DNA from: JAMOBE01 sp039908285 | GTDB taxonomy: Bacteria; Pseudomonadota; Alphaproteobacteria; Rhodospirillales; Rhodospirillaceae | Reading direction: 5' to 3' | DNA length: 38,585 bases | Assembly (NCBI GenBank): GCA_039908285.1 | Contig: JAMOBE010000028.1 | Coordinates: 1 to 38,585 of the forward strand | Shown here: positions 23,283-33,100 of the stretch, one piece after another | How the letters are laid out: each line of letters opens with the position of its first letter | Position numbering within the stretch: position 1 is the stretch's first letter | Program-made: the position numbers and the translations under genes | The notes under the pieces: generated by a model | What the model was told of the DNA's origin: nothing | Database searches by the model: none | The model's input: the letters and a program-made list of their open reading frames with translations, nothing else

Positions 23283-24821
23283 ATGCCTCAGTCCGCAGCC
23301 AAGGTCCTTGACCACATACCCCTGTTCCGCCAGCCGGAATACCAGGCCATGCTCAAGGCAAAGAAGGAACAGTTCGAGTGTCCCCATCCCGACGGCACGG
23401 TCACGGAGATCAATGACTGGACCAGGTCATGGGACTACCGGGAAAAGAACTTTGCCCGCGAGTCCCTGGTGGTCAATCCGGCCAAGGCCTGCCAGCCGCT
23501 GGGAGCCGTGTTCGCCGCCAGCGGCTTCGAGGGCACCATGTCCTTCGTGCACGGCAGCCAGGGTTGCGTCTCCTATTACCGCAGTCACCTCTCGCGTCAT
23601 TTCAAGGAGCCGTCCTCCTGCGTCTCCAGTTCGATGACCGAGGATGCGGCCGTCTTCGGCGGTCTCACCAACATGGTGGATGGGTTGGCCAATGCGTACA
23701 GCCTCTACACGCCGAAGATGATCGCCGTTTCCACCACCTGCATGGCCGAGGTGATCGGCGATGACCTCAACTCCTTCATCCAGACCGCCAAGGAAAAGGG
23801 CTCGGTCCCGGCCGAGTTCGACGTGCCCTTTGCCCACACTCCGGCCTTCGTCGGCAGCCATGTCACCGGCTACGACAACATGATGAAGGGTATTCTGTCC
23901 CACTTCTGGAGCGGACGGGAGCGCACGCCCGACGATACCGTCAACATCATTCCTGGCTTCGACGGCTATTGCGTCGGCAACATCCGCGAACTGAAGCGGA
24001 TACTTGGACTGATGGGGGTGAGCCACACCATCCTGTCGGACACCTCCGACATCTATGATACGCCGTCGGACGGCACCTTCCGCATGTATTCCGGTGGCAC
24101 CACCCTGGATCAAGCCAAGGGTTCTCTGAATGCCAAGGCCACCCTGTCGATGCAAGAGTACTGCACGGAAAAGACATTGGCCCTGTGCGCTGAAAAGGGT
24201 CAACAGACAGCTTCCTTCCACTATCCCATGGGCGTCTCGGCCACCGACGAATTCCTGATGGCGGTGTCGAGCCTCACCGGCAAGCCCATTCCGGAAACCC
24301 TTGAACTGGAGCGCGGACGCCTGGTGGACGCCATGGCCGACTCCCAGTCCCATCTGCACGGCAAGCGCTATGCCATCTATGGCGACCCGGATTTCGTGTA
24401 CGCCATGGCTCGATTCGTCATGGAAACCGGCGGTGAGCCGGTCCATTGCCTGGCCACCAATGGCAGCAAGGCATGGGAGGAGACAATGACCGGCCTGTTC
24501 GCCTCAACGCCCTTCGGGGCCGGATGCAAGGCATGGGGCGGCAAGGATCTGTGGCACATGCGCTCGCTGATGGCCACGGAGCCGGTGGATTTTCTGATCG
24601 GCAATTCCTATGGCAAGTATCTGGAGCGTGATCTCAAGATCCCCCTGATCCGCCTGACCTTCCCCATTTTCGACCGCCACCACCATCACCGCTTCCCGAC
24701 CTGGGGATATCAGGGAGCCCTGACCGTGCTGGTCAAAATTCTCGACGAGATCTTTGACACTATCGACCAGGACACCAACATCACCGGTGTCACCGACTAC
24801 AGCTACGATCTGACCCGGTAG
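23283..24821 (+). CDS. nifK: Nitrogenase MoFe protein beta chain NifK
   Basis: 512 residues. Completes the P-cluster with C70 (PAKACQPLG), C95 (HGSQGCVSYYR) and C153 (STTCMAEVIGDD), positions identical to the Azotobacter numbering. C-terminal PLIRLTFPIFDRHHHHRFP is the usual signature, with an unbroken run of four His. ATG 23283 has AGGAG 8 bases upstream. The ATG at 23278 is out of frame, and the longer open frame from 22902 runs through nifD and is discarded. Confidence 0.99.
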   Translation: MPQSAAKVLDHIPLFRQPEYQAMLKAKKEQFECPHPDGTVTEINDWTRSWDYREKNFARESLVVNPAKACQPLGAVFAASGFEGTMSFVHGSQGCVSYYRSHLSRHFKEPSSCVSSSMTEDAAVFGGLTNMVDGLANAYSLYTPKMIAVSTTCMAEVIGDDLNSFIQTAKEKGSVPAEFDVPFAHTPAFVGSHVTGYDNMMKGILSHFWSGRERTPDDTVNIIPGFDGYCVGNIRELKRILGLMGVSHTILSDTSDIYDTPSDGTFRMYSGGTTLDQAKGSLNAKATLSMQEYCTEKTLALCAEKGQQTASFHYPMGVSATDEFLMAVSSLTGKPIPETLELERGRLVDAMADSQSHLHGKRYAIYGDPDFVYAMARFVMETGGEPVHCLATNGSKAWEETMTGLFASTPFGAGCKAWGGKDLWHMRSLMATEPVDFLIGNSYGKYLERDLKIPLIRLTFPIFDRHHHHRFPTWGYQGALTVLVKILDEIFDTIDQDTNITGVTDYSYDLTR

Positions 24822-24839
24822 CACCCGGACACTGTCGGG

Positions 24840-24868
24840 AAGGGGTCGGATTCTTCCGACCTGTCCCT
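24840..24868 (+). terminator. Stem-loop after nifK
   Basis: GGTCGGA (24844-24850) pairs with TCCGACC (24855-24861) across TTCT, with outer AAGG/CCTT pairing. The following bases are pyrimidine-rich (CCCTTCT) but not a clean T-run. Nineteen bases after the nifK stop, so it may end or stabilise the nifHDK message. The remaining 170 bases before coaBC show no gene. Confidence 0.5.
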
Positions 24869-25042
24869 TCTCGATATCGCATAACGGGATTAAATGACGG
24901 TGAGCGTCATCCGCCTGAGGTCGGTAATACGAATCTTTTTGGTTCCGGCTCCGCCGCGATAGGACTCCCATCAACAAACGTTGACGACGGAGCGGAACGG
25001 TATTAACACTGTCGGCACCGTAAATAGCCTGGAAACACCATC

Positions 25043-26296
25043 GTGCCTGACGGTCGTCGCGTTCTCCTGATCATCGCCGGCGGCATCGCCGCGTATAAGA
25101 CGCTCGATCTCATCCGGCGGTTGCGGGAGCGTGGGATCGCGGTGCGCTGCATCCTGACCGAGGGGGGGGCGCAGTTCGTCACGCCCCTGTCGGTCGCGGC
25201 CCTCAGCGGCGAGCCGGTGTACCAGGACCTGTTTTCGCTGAAAGATGAAGCGGAGATGGGCCATATCCGCCTGTCGCGGGAGGCCGACCTGGTGGTGGTC
25301 GCGCCGGCCACCGCCAATCTGCTGGCGCGCATGGCCGCGGGCATCGCCGACGACCTGGCCACCACCACCCTGCTGGCTACCGACAAGCCGGTGCTGGTGG
25401 CACCATCGATGAACGTGCGCATGTGGACTCATCCGGCGACCCGGGCCAACGTGGCGACCCTGGAAGGCCGGGGCGTGCGCCGCGTCGGTCCCGGCTCGGG
25501 TGATCTGGCCTGCGGCGAGACCGGGGAGGGACGACTCGCCGAGGTGGCCGACATCGTCGCCGCCATCGAGTCCTGTCTCGATCCCGAGGTGAAGGCACGG
25601 CCGCGTCCACTCGCAGGACGTCATGCCCTGGTGACCAGCGGTCCGACCTTTGAGCCCATCGACCCGGTGCGCTATATCGCCAACCGCTCGTCGGGCAAGC
25701 AGGGCCACGCCATCGCCGCGGCCCTGGCCGATCTCGGCGCCCGCGTCACCCTGGTTTCCGGCCCGACCAACGAGCCCGATCCGTCCGCGGTGCGGGTGGT
25801 GCGAGTCGAGACGGCGCGGCAGATGCTGGCCGCCTGCGAGGCGGCACTGCCCGCCGATGTTGCCGTGTGCGCGGCGGCGGTGGCCGACTGGCGGGTGGCC
25901 AACGCCGGCGGCTCCAAGTTGAAGAAGACCGAGGGCGCGGCCCCGCCGGCGCTGGAGCTGACCCTGAACCCGGACATTCTGGCGCGCCTTGCCGCCGTGG
26001 GACCCGGCAGGCCGGGCCTGGTGATCGGCTTTGCCGCCGAGACCGAGTCCCTGGTCGCCAACGCCACCGCCAAGCGCCAGCGCAAGGGCTGCGACTGGAT
26101 CGTCGCCAACGACGTTTCGCCGGGCAGCGGCACCTTTGGCGGCGACCGCAATGTGGTTTCTCTGGTCACCGCCGCGGGGGTGGAGCCGTGGCCGGAGCTG
26201 AGCAAGACCGCGGTGGCGGAGCGACTGGCCGCTCGCGTGGCGGCCTATTTCGGACCTGAAACCGTCGCCGAGATCGGAGAGGAGGCGCGGGCATGA
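25043..26296 (+). CDS. coaBC: Bifunctional CoaBC (phosphopantothenoylcysteine synthetase/decarboxylase)
   Basis: 417 residues. Two steps of coenzyme A synthesis: ligation of cysteine to 4'-phosphopantothenate, then decarboxylation. The N-terminal flavoprotein (CoaC, about 1-185) has GGIAAYKTLDLIRRL and the substrate segment APSMNVRMW. The C-terminal CoaB part (about 190-410) has TSGPTFEPIDPVRYIANRSSG, the dimer and CTP-binding hallmark, and CAAAVADWRV. The start is a GTG with only a weak GGAAAC site. Overlaps dut by 4 bases. A housekeeping gene that marks the end of the nif region. Confidence 0.96.
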   Translation: MPDGRRVLLIIAGGIAAYKTLDLIRRLRERGIAVRCILTEGGAQFVTPLSVAALSGEPVYQDLFSLKDEAEMGHIRLSREADLVVVAPATANLLARMAAGIADDLATTTLLATDKPVLVAPSMNVRMWTHPATRANVATLEGRGVRRVGPGSGDLACGETGEGRLAEVADIVAAIESCLDPEVKARPRPLAGRHALVTSGPTFEPIDPVRYIANRSSGKQGHAIAAALADLGARVTLVSGPTNEPDPSAVRVVRVETARQMLAACEAALPADVAVCAAAVADWRVANAGGSKLKKTEGAAPPALELTLNPDILARLAAVGPGRPGLVIGFAAETESLVANATAKRQRKGCDWIVANDVSPGSGTFGGDRNVVSLVTAAGVEPWPELSKTAVAERLAARVAAYFGPETVAEIGEEARA

Positions 26297-26760
26297 CCGA
26301 CGGCGCAACGCTGACCGTCGCCATCCGGCGGCTGGAGAGTGGCCGGGATCTGGCACTTCCCGAGTATGCCACCGCCCTGGCGGCGGGACTGGATCTGCTG
26401 GCCGCCGTGCCGGCGGATGTGACGATCGAACCGGGCGACCGGGCGCTGATCCCAACCGGGATCGCCATCGCGCTCGACCCGGGCTATGAGGCACAGGTGC
26501 GACCGCGCTCGGGGCTGGCGGTGCGCCATGGAGTGACCGTGCTCAACAGCCCCGGAACCATCGACGCGGACTACCGGGGGGAGGTCGGCGTCATCCTCAT
26601 CAACTGTGGCAAAGACCCGTTCCTCGTGTCGCGCGGCATGCGAGTCGCGCAATTGGTGATCGCGCCCGTCGTTCGAGCCGTCTGGAGGGAGGCTCGTGAG
26701 CTTTCGGACAGTGTCCGGGGGGGCGGCGGGTTCGGCTCCACGGGAACGGGCACCGGTTAG
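26293..26760 (+). CDS. dut: Deoxyuridine triphosphatase Dut
   Basis: 155 residues. Hydrolyses dUTP to dUMP. The five trimeric dUTPase motifs are seen in order: AGLDLLA (motif 1), RPRSGLAVRHG (2), GTIDADYRGEV (3), RVAQLVIAP (4) and the C-terminal GGGGFGSTG (5). The coaBC-dut pairing is common in proteobacteria. ATGA overlap with coaBC. Confidence 0.97.
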   Translation: MTDGATLTVAIRRLESGRDLALPEYATALAAGLDLLAAVPADVTIEPGDRALIPTGIAIALDPGYEAQVRPRSGLAVRHGVTVLNSPGTIDADYRGEVGVILINCGKDPFLVSRGMRVAQLVIAPVVRAVWREARELSDSVRGGGGFGSTGTGTG

Positions 26761-26771
26761 GGGGACGACCG

Positions 26772-27227
26772 ATGCTGAGACCTTCGAAGAAACTGCTGTT
26801 CGCCATCGAGGCGGTGCTCGACATCGCCTACCACGCCGCCGGCGAGCCGGTGCAGAGTCAGGAAATCACCAGACGCCAGGGGATCCCTCGGCGCTATCTG
26901 GAGCAGACCCTGCAGCACCTGGTGCGTAGCGACATCCTGGTGGGCGTGCGCGGGCCGCGCGGCGGCTACCGCCTGGCCCGCGAGCGCCGCCGCATCTCGG
27001 TGGGCGAGATCGTGCGGGTAGTTCGAACCATGGAGACGGCCGAGGACGCCGAGACGGAAACCCCGACCTCGGAGCTTGGGAGCAGGGTGATCCGCCCCAT
27101 GTGGGGTGATCTGCACGATGATATCATGCGACGGTTGGATGCCATTACTGTCGACGACCTTTGCATGCGCGCATATCATGGAGGACTGGTGAGTGAAGGA
27201 CGGGAAAAACTCGACTTCACGATCTGA
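26772..27227 (+). CDS. Rrf2-family transcriptional regulator
   Basis: 151 residues. An Rrf2 winged helix covers about 1-85 (LLFAIEAVLDIAYHAAG, RRYLEQTLQHLVRSDILVGVRGPRGGYRLAR). Only one cysteine is present, late in the protein, so the three-cysteine Fe-S site of IscR/NsrR is absent; that makes it more like CymR-type members. It stands 11 bases after dut and 42 before cysK, so control of cysteine synthesis is a reasonable inference. Confidence 0.9.
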   Translation: MLRPSKKLLFAIEAVLDIAYHAAGEPVQSQEITRRQGIPRRYLEQTLQHLVRSDILVGVRGPRGGYRLARERRRISVGEIVRVVRTMETAEDAETETPTSELGSRVIRPMWGDLHDDIMRRLDAITVDDLCMRAYHGGLVSEGREKLDFTI

Positions 27228-27269
27228 GTCACCATATGCAGGGGGCGAAAAAGAAGAGGGAAAAGCACC

Positions 27270-28247
27270 ATGACTGCTGCGAAGACCGTACCCACCGCCG
27301 TATCCTCATCGGAGTTCCGCGGCCGAGTCTATGACTCAATCGCCGAAACGATCGGGGCGACGCCGCTGATCCGGCTGAAGCGGATGACCGCCGAGGCGGG
27401 ATGCGTCGCCGACGTCCTGGCCAAGTGCGAGTTCTTCAACCCGCTGAACTCGGTGAAGGACCGTATCGGTCTCGCGATGATCGAGGACGCCGAGGCGGCC
27501 GGCCGCATCACCGCCGACACGGTTCTGGTGGAGCCGACGTCGGGCAACACGGGCATCGCCCTCGCCTTCGTGTGCGCGTCCCGGGGCTATCGCCTGATCC
27601 TGACCATGCCCGAGAGCATGTCGCTGGAGCGGCGCAAGATGCTGCAGCTTCTTGGTGCCGAGATCGAGCTGACCCCGGCCTCGAAGGGCATGACCGGGGC
27701 CGTCCGCCGGGCCGAGGAGCTGGTGGCCAGCCTGCCCAACGCCTATATGCTGCAGCAGTTCGAGAATCCGGCCAATCCCGCCGCCCACCGCCGAACCACC
27801 GCCGAGGAACTGTGGTGCGACACCGGCGGTCGCGTCGACGTGGTGGTGGGCGGTGTGGGCACCGGCGGCACCCTGACGGGCGTCGGCCAGGTGCTGAAGG
27901 CACGCAAGCCGGAGGTGAAGATCATCGCCGTCGAGCCGGAGGACAGCCCGGTCCTGTCGGGGGGGGCTCCGGGGCCGCACAAGATTCAAGGCATCGGCGC
28001 CGGCTTCGTGCCGGGGATTCTGGATCGCTCGATCCTGGACGAGATCCTTCAGATCGGTAACGAAACGGCCTTCGCCATGGCCCGCAAGGCGGCGCGGATG
28101 GAGGGACTGCCGGTCGGCATCTCGTCGGGGGCGGCGCTGGCGGCGGCCCTCGAGGTGGCGCAGCGGCCGGCGTTCAAGGGAAAGGTCGTGGTGGCCATCC
28201 TGCCGAGCTTCGCCGAGCGCTATCTGTCCACGCCGCTGTTCGATTAG
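27270..28247 (+). CDS. cysK: Cysteine synthase A (O-acetylserine sulfhydrylase)
   Basis: 325 residues, PLP-dependent fold-type II enzyme making cysteine from O-acetylserine and sulfide. SVKDRIGLAMI contains the PLP lysine near residue 60. EPTSGNTGIALAFV, the phosphate-type loop GGVGTGGTLTGVG and GISSGAALAAAL follow in family order. Length fits CysK/CysM. GAAGAGGGAAAAG precedes the ATG. Sits between an Rrf2 regulator and moeB in a sulfur-handling run. Confidence 0.95.
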   Translation: MTAAKTVPTAVSSSEFRGRVYDSIAETIGATPLIRLKRMTAEAGCVADVLAKCEFFNPLNSVKDRIGLAMIEDAEAAGRITADTVLVEPTSGNTGIALAFVCASRGYRLILTMPESMSLERRKMLQLLGAEIELTPASKGMTGAVRRAEELVASLPNAYMLQQFENPANPAAHRRTTAEELWCDTGGRVDVVVGGVGTGGTLTGVGQVLKARKPEVKIIAVEPEDSPVLSGGAPGPHKIQGIGAGFVPGILDRSILDEILQIGNETAFAMARKAARMEGLPVGISSGAALAAALEVAQRPAFKGKVVVAILPSFAERYLSTPLFD

Positions 28248-28250
28248 CCC

Positions 28251-29057
28251 ATGGAGTTCACCGAGGACCAGATCCACCGCTACGCCCGCCACATCCTGCT
28301 GCCCGAGGTGGGCGGCATCGGCCAGGAAAAGCTCCTGCGGTCGCGGGTGCTGGTGGTGGGGGCGGGGGGACTGGGCTCACCCCTGATCCTCTATCTGGCC
28401 GCGGCCGGAGTCGGTACCATCGGTGTGGTCGACGACGATGAGGTGGACCTGTCCAACCTCCAGCGTCAGGTGCTGCACGCCACCGGCCGCATCGGCTGGC
28501 CCAAGGTGGACAGCGCCGTCGCCGCCGTCGCCGCCATCAATCCCGATGTGCGCGTGGTTCCCCATCGCCTGCGGCTCGACCGTGACAATGCGCTCGCACT
28601 GATCGCCGATCACGACGTGGTCGCCGACGGCAGCGACAACTTCGCCACCCGGTTCCTGGTCAACGACGCCTGCTTTCTCGCCGGACGGCCGCTGGTGTCG
28701 GCGGCCATCCTGCGCTTCGACGGCCAGCTCGCCACCTTCAAGGCCCACCAGGGCGGCCCGTGCTACCGCTGCATCTTCCGCGAGGCGCCGCCGCCGGGGC
28801 AGATTCCCACGTGTGCCGAGGCGGGAGTGCTGGGGGCCATCGCCGGTACCCTGGGTTCGCTCCAGGCGACCGAGGTCCTGAAGGAAATCCTCGGCATCGG
28901 CGAGTCGATGGCCGGGAGCCTTCTGATCTACGACGCCCTGTCGGTCACCTTCCGGCGGGTGAAGGTGCGACCCGACCCCGGCTGTCCCCTGTGCGGCACC
29001 GAACGCTCCATCACCGACCTCTCCAGCCATGGGAGCACGGACCGTGCCTGTGTCTGA
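28251..29057 (+). CDS. moeB: MoeB/ThiF/HesA family sulfur-carrier adenylyltransferase
   Basis: 268 residues. Activates the C terminus of a small ubiquitin-like sulfur carrier (MoaD or ThiS) with ATP. It begins with DQIHRYARHILLPEVGGIGQEKLL and has the ATP-binding GAGGLGSPLILYLAAAGVG. Next come DDDEVDLSNLQRQ and GSDNFATRFLVND. Zinc cysteine pairs are CYRC and CPLC; the likely catalytic cysteine is in PTCAEAGVLG. No rhodanese domain. MoeB versus ThiF or HesA cannot be settled by sequence alone. Three bases after cysK. Confidence 0.88.
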   Translation: MEFTEDQIHRYARHILLPEVGGIGQEKLLRSRVLVVGAGGLGSPLILYLAAAGVGTIGVVDDDEVDLSNLQRQVLHATGRIGWPKVDSAVAAVAAINPDVRVVPHRLRLDRDNALALIADHDVVADGSDNFATRFLVNDACFLAGRPLVSAAILRFDGQLATFKAHQGGPCYRCIFREAPPPGQIPTCAEAGVLGAIAGTLGSLQATEVLKEILGIGESMAGSLLIYDALSVTFRRVKVRPDPGCPLCGTERSITDLSSHGSTDRACV

Positions 29058-29520
29058 CGACGGGATCAGGAAACTGTCGATCGTCGTTTTCTCGGGAGCG
29101 TTCGACCGGGTCCACTATGCCCTGGTGATGGCCGCCGCCGCCCTCGCCACCAACGTGCCGGTGACGTTGTTCTTTACCATGGGCGGCGCGCGGGCGCTGA
29201 TGAAGCCCGGGGACGACGGCCGCCCCGGCTGGACCCACCACCTGAGCGACGCGAACCTGGACCTCCGGTTCGCCGAGCGGGGCGTGGGCACCTTCGAGGA
29301 CCTGCTGTCGGCCTGCGTCACCCTCGGGGCCACGGTGATGGTGTGCGAAATGGGCCTCAGGGCAATGAGCCTCACCCTCTCGGACCTGCGCCCCGACGTT
29401 CCAATCTCCACCGGCGGCATGGTGACCTTCCTCGCCGACGCCTCGCGGGACGGGGCGATCGTGTTCGTATTAACTGAACCGATCCCCAGCACGTTGAGAA
29501 CCCGTTCGGAGCGTGGCTGA
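29029..29520 (+). CDS. DsrE-family protein
   Basis: 163 residues. A DsrE/DsrF-type Rossmann-like fold is suggested by KLSIVVFSGAFDRVHYALVMA, then VPVTLFFTMGGARAL and VMVCEMGLRAM. Relatives take part in sulfur relay or are of unknown function. One cysteine (in SACVTLG) and one in MVCEMG are candidates for a persulfide site. ATG 29029 overlaps moeB by 29 bases; GTG 29044, with GGGAG eight bases upstream, is an equally good start. Confidence 0.8.
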   Translation: MGARTVPVSDDGIRKLSIVVFSGAFDRVHYALVMAAAALATNVPVTLFFTMGGARALMKPGDDGRPGWTHHLSDANLDLRFAERGVGTFEDLLSACVTLGATVMVCEMGLRAMSLTLSDLRPDVPISTGGMVTFLADASRDGAIVFVLTEPIPSTLRTRSERG

Positions 29521-29538
29521 TTCATACGCGAATCGCCC

Positions 29539-29584
29539 TTGACAGGCCCTCGCATGCCCCATAATGTGAGTGAGCGATCACATT
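29539..29584 (+). promoter_or_regulatory. Promoter and overlapping palindromic operator of the TetR gene
   Basis: Perfect -35 TTGACA (29539-29544) with a -10 candidate at TAATGT (29562-29567, spacer 17) or CATAAT (29560-29565, spacer 15). An inverted repeat AATGTGA-N8-TCACATT (29563-29584) covers the -10 and start region, 14 bases before the GTG of the regulator: a classic auto-repression layout (inference). Confidence 0.75.
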
Positions 29585-29598
29585 AGTGAGGCGGGGCC

Positions 29599-30198
29599 GT
29601 GCGGGACGGACAGGCGACAAGACGGCGGATACACGCGGAAGCGCTGCGGCTGTTCGTCGACAAGGGGGTGACGGAAACCAGCGTGCGCGATCTCACCCAG
29701 GCGGCGGGGGTCGCCGAGGGGACGCTGTATCGGCACTACGCGTCGAAGGACGACCTGGTGGCCGAGCTGTTCGCCAGCAACTACGCCGCCCTGGCGCGGC
29801 GGCTGGACGCGGTACGGGAGTCACCCGGCGACTTCCGGACCAGACTCGAGGCGATCGTCGCCGAGGTCTGCCGGTTCTACGACGATGAGCCGACACTGTT
29901 CCGTTTCCTGCTGCTGGTGCAGCACCAGGCACTGCCGCGTCTCACGACCGGCGGCGCCGATCCGGTGCAGGTACTTCGCGGCATGATCGAGCAGGCGATC
30001 GACAGGCGGGAGATCACCCTGGGCGATGCGGCTCTTGGCACCGCCATGGTGCTCGGTCTGATGTTGCAGCCGGCCACCGCCCTGGTCTATGGGCGCCTCG
30101 ACCCGCCGTTTTCCCGCTTTGCCGGGGATATCGCCGCCGCCTGCTGGCGCGCCCTCAATCCCACACCCGATGACGACAGGAGAGGTCACCATGCGTGA
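29599..30198 (+). CDS. TetR-family transcriptional regulator
   Basis: 199 residues, GTG start. The N-terminal helix-turn-helix is clear: TRRRIHAEALRLFVDKGVTETSVRDLTQAAGVAEGTLYRHYASKDDLV. The remaining helical part should be the ligand-binding and dimer domain, in the length range of fatty-acid-responsive members. It is translationally coupled to the acyltransferase fusion (8-base overlap), so it probably controls that gene and itself via the palindrome just upstream. Ligand unknown; an acyl compound is a guess from context. Confidence 0.9.
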   Translation: MRDGQATRRRIHAEALRLFVDKGVTETSVRDLTQAAGVAEGTLYRHYASKDDLVAELFASNYAALARRLDAVRESPGDFRTRLEAIVAEVCRFYDDEPTLFRFLLLVQHQALPRLTTGGADPVQVLRGMIEQAIDRREITLGDAALGTAMVLGLMLQPATALVYGRLDPPFSRFAGDIAAACWRALNPTPDDDRRGHHA

Positions 30199-33100
30199 CG
30201 GCGCTTTTCACCTGCTGGCCCGCCGGCGCTTTCTGCCGCTGTTCATTGCCCAGTTCCTTGGCGCTGCCAATGACAATATTTTCAAGAATGCGCTGGTGAT
30301 CCTCATCATCTATCGGCTGGGTGAGCAGGCGGGAGCGGCGCCGCAGGTGCTGGTCACGGCGGCGGCCGGGGTGTTCATCCTGCCCTTCTTCCTGTTCTCG
30401 GCCACCGCCGGACAGCTTTCCGATCGCTACGAGAAGAGCGGCCTGATGCGTCGGGTCAAGCTGGCGGAGGTGGGCATCGCCCTGCTGGGAGCCTGGGCGC
30501 TGATGACGGCGACCGTTCCCGGCATGCTGGTGGTGCTGTTCCTGTTCGGCCTGCAGGCCACCTTCTTTGGTCCGCTGAAATACGCCGTTCTGCCCGAGCA
30601 CCTGGCGGAGTCCGATCTGATCAATGGCAACGCCCTGATCGAGGGCGGCACCTTCCTCGCTATCCTGCTCGGCACCATCGCCGGGGGCATGCTGGTGCTG
30701 ACCGAGGGCGGCACGGCGACCGTGTCGGTCCTGATGGTGGTGTTCGCGACGGGCGGCTACGGCGCCAGCCTGTTCCTGCCTCCCGCCCATGCCGGCAATC
30801 CCGCCGTCGCCGTGCCGGTCAACATCCTGCGCGAGACCTTCACCGTGCTGGGGATGATTCGCAAGCGGCGCGAAATCTTCCTGTCGGTGCTGGGGATTTC
30901 CTGGTTCTGGCTGGTGGGGGCCACCTATCTCGCCCAGTTTCCCGCCTTCGCCAAGGATGTGCTGCAGGCCGACCAGCACGCGGTGACGCTGATGCTGACG
31001 GTGTTCTCGGTGGGCATCGGCATCGGCTCGGTGCTGTGCGGGCGGATGCTGAAGGGAGAGATCTCGGCCCGGCATGTCCCCTTCGCCGCCCTGGGAATGA
31101 CCCTGTTCGCCTTCGACCTGTGGCTGGCGAGCAGCGCCGGCGGTGCCGCGGCGGGGACGATCGCCGATCTGAACCAGTTCCTGGCCCGGCCGGGGGCCTG
31201 GCGCATCCTGGCGGACCTGCTGGGACTTGCCGTGTGCGGCGGCATCTACATCGTGCCCCTCTACGCCATCCTGCAGGCCCGCAGCGACGAGGCCGTCCGC
31301 GCCCGTGTCATCGCCGCCAACAACATCATGAACGCGGCCTTCATGGTCCTGTCGGCCCTCGCCGGCGCCGCCATGCTGGCGGCGGGGCTCTCGGTGCCCC
31401 AGGTCTTTCTGGTTACCGCCATCGCCAATCTGGGGGTGGCGGTCTACATCTGCGGGCTGTTGCCCGACGCGGTGCTGAAGGGGCTGTTCGTCTGGCTCCT
31501 GCGCCTGTTCTACCGGGTGGAGGTCAGGGGGCTCGACCATCTGGCGGCGGCGGGGGAGAGGGCGGTGGTGGTGGTCAACCACGTCTCCTTCCTCGACGCC
31601 ATTCTGCTGGCGGCCTTTCTTCCCAACAAGCCCACCTTTGCCGTCAACACCTTCGTGGCCAGGCTGTGGTGGATCAGGCCCTTCCTGTCGGTGGTCGAGG
31701 CCTATCCCCTCGATCCGACCAATCCCATGTCCACCAAGGGCCTGATCCGCGCCGTCCAGGAGGGCCGCACCTGCGTGATCTTCCCCGAGGGCCGGATCAC
31801 CGTCACCGGCACCCTGATGAAGGTCTACGAGGGACCGGGCATGATCGCCGACCGCGCCGATGCTCCGGTGATCCCGGTGCGGATCGACGGCGCCCAGTAC
31901 ACGCCGTTCTCGCGCCTGAGGGGCAAGGTGCGGCAGCGCTGGTTCCCGCGCATCACCATCACCGTGCTGCCGCCGCGGCGCTTCGCCGTGCCGGCCGAGG
32001 TCAAGGGCCGGGCTCGCCGCCAGCGGATCGGCGTCGCTCTCTATGACGTCATGTCGGCGATGATGTTCGAGACGTCCAACCGCGAGCTCACCCTGTTCTC
32101 GGCCCTGCTGGACGTGCGGCGGGTACACGGAGGCGGTGTCGTGGCGCTCGAGGACATCAACCGAACGCCGCTCACCGGCAACCGGCTGATCGCCGGCAGC
32201 CTGGCGCTGGGCCGGATGCTGGCGCGCGAGGCGGAGCCGGGTGAGGCCATCGGTCTGCTGCTGCCCAACGCCAACGCCACCGCCGTCACCTTCTTTGCCG
32301 CCCAGGCCTTCGGGCGGGTGCCGGCGATGCTGAACTTCAGCACCGGTGCGGCCAACGTGCTGGCCGCCTGCGCGGCGGCGCGCGTCCGCACCGTGGTCAC
32401 CTCGCGGCGCTTCATCGATCAGGCGCGGCTCGCCCCCATGGTCGAGGCGCTGGAGGCCAGGGTGCGCATCCTGTATCTCGAGGATATCCGCGCCGCGATG
32501 GGAGTCTTCGACAGGCTGTATGGCCTGCTGGCGCAGCCGTTCGCCCGGCTTGACCGCCGCCGCCCCGACGATCCGGCGGTGATCCTGTTCACCTCCGGCT
32601 CGGAGGGCACGCCGAAGGGCGTGGTGCTCAGTCACGCCAACATCCTGGCCAACTGCGCCCAGTTGGCGGCGCGGGTGGCCTTCACGCCGGCCGACATCGT
32701 CTTCAACGCCCTGCCGGTGTTCCATTCGTTTGGGCTGACTGGGGGACTCCTGCTGCCGGTGCTGTCCGGGATCCGGTGCTTCCTCTATCCCTCGCCGCTG
32801 CACTACCGCATCGTGCCCGAGATGGTCTACGACACCAACGCCACCATCATGTTCGGCACCGACACCTTTCTCGCCGGCTATGCCCGCGTCGCCTCGGCCT
32901 ATGATTTCTACAGCGTGCGCTATGTCTTCGCCGGGGCCGAGAAGGTCAAGGACGAGACTCGGCGGGTGTGGATGGAAAAGTTCGGTCTGCGCATCCTCGA
33001 GGGCTACGGCGCCACCGAGACCGCCCCGGTGATCGCCGCCAACACGCCCATGCACTTCCGGGCCGGTACGGTGGGCCGGGTGCTGCCCGGCATCGACTAC

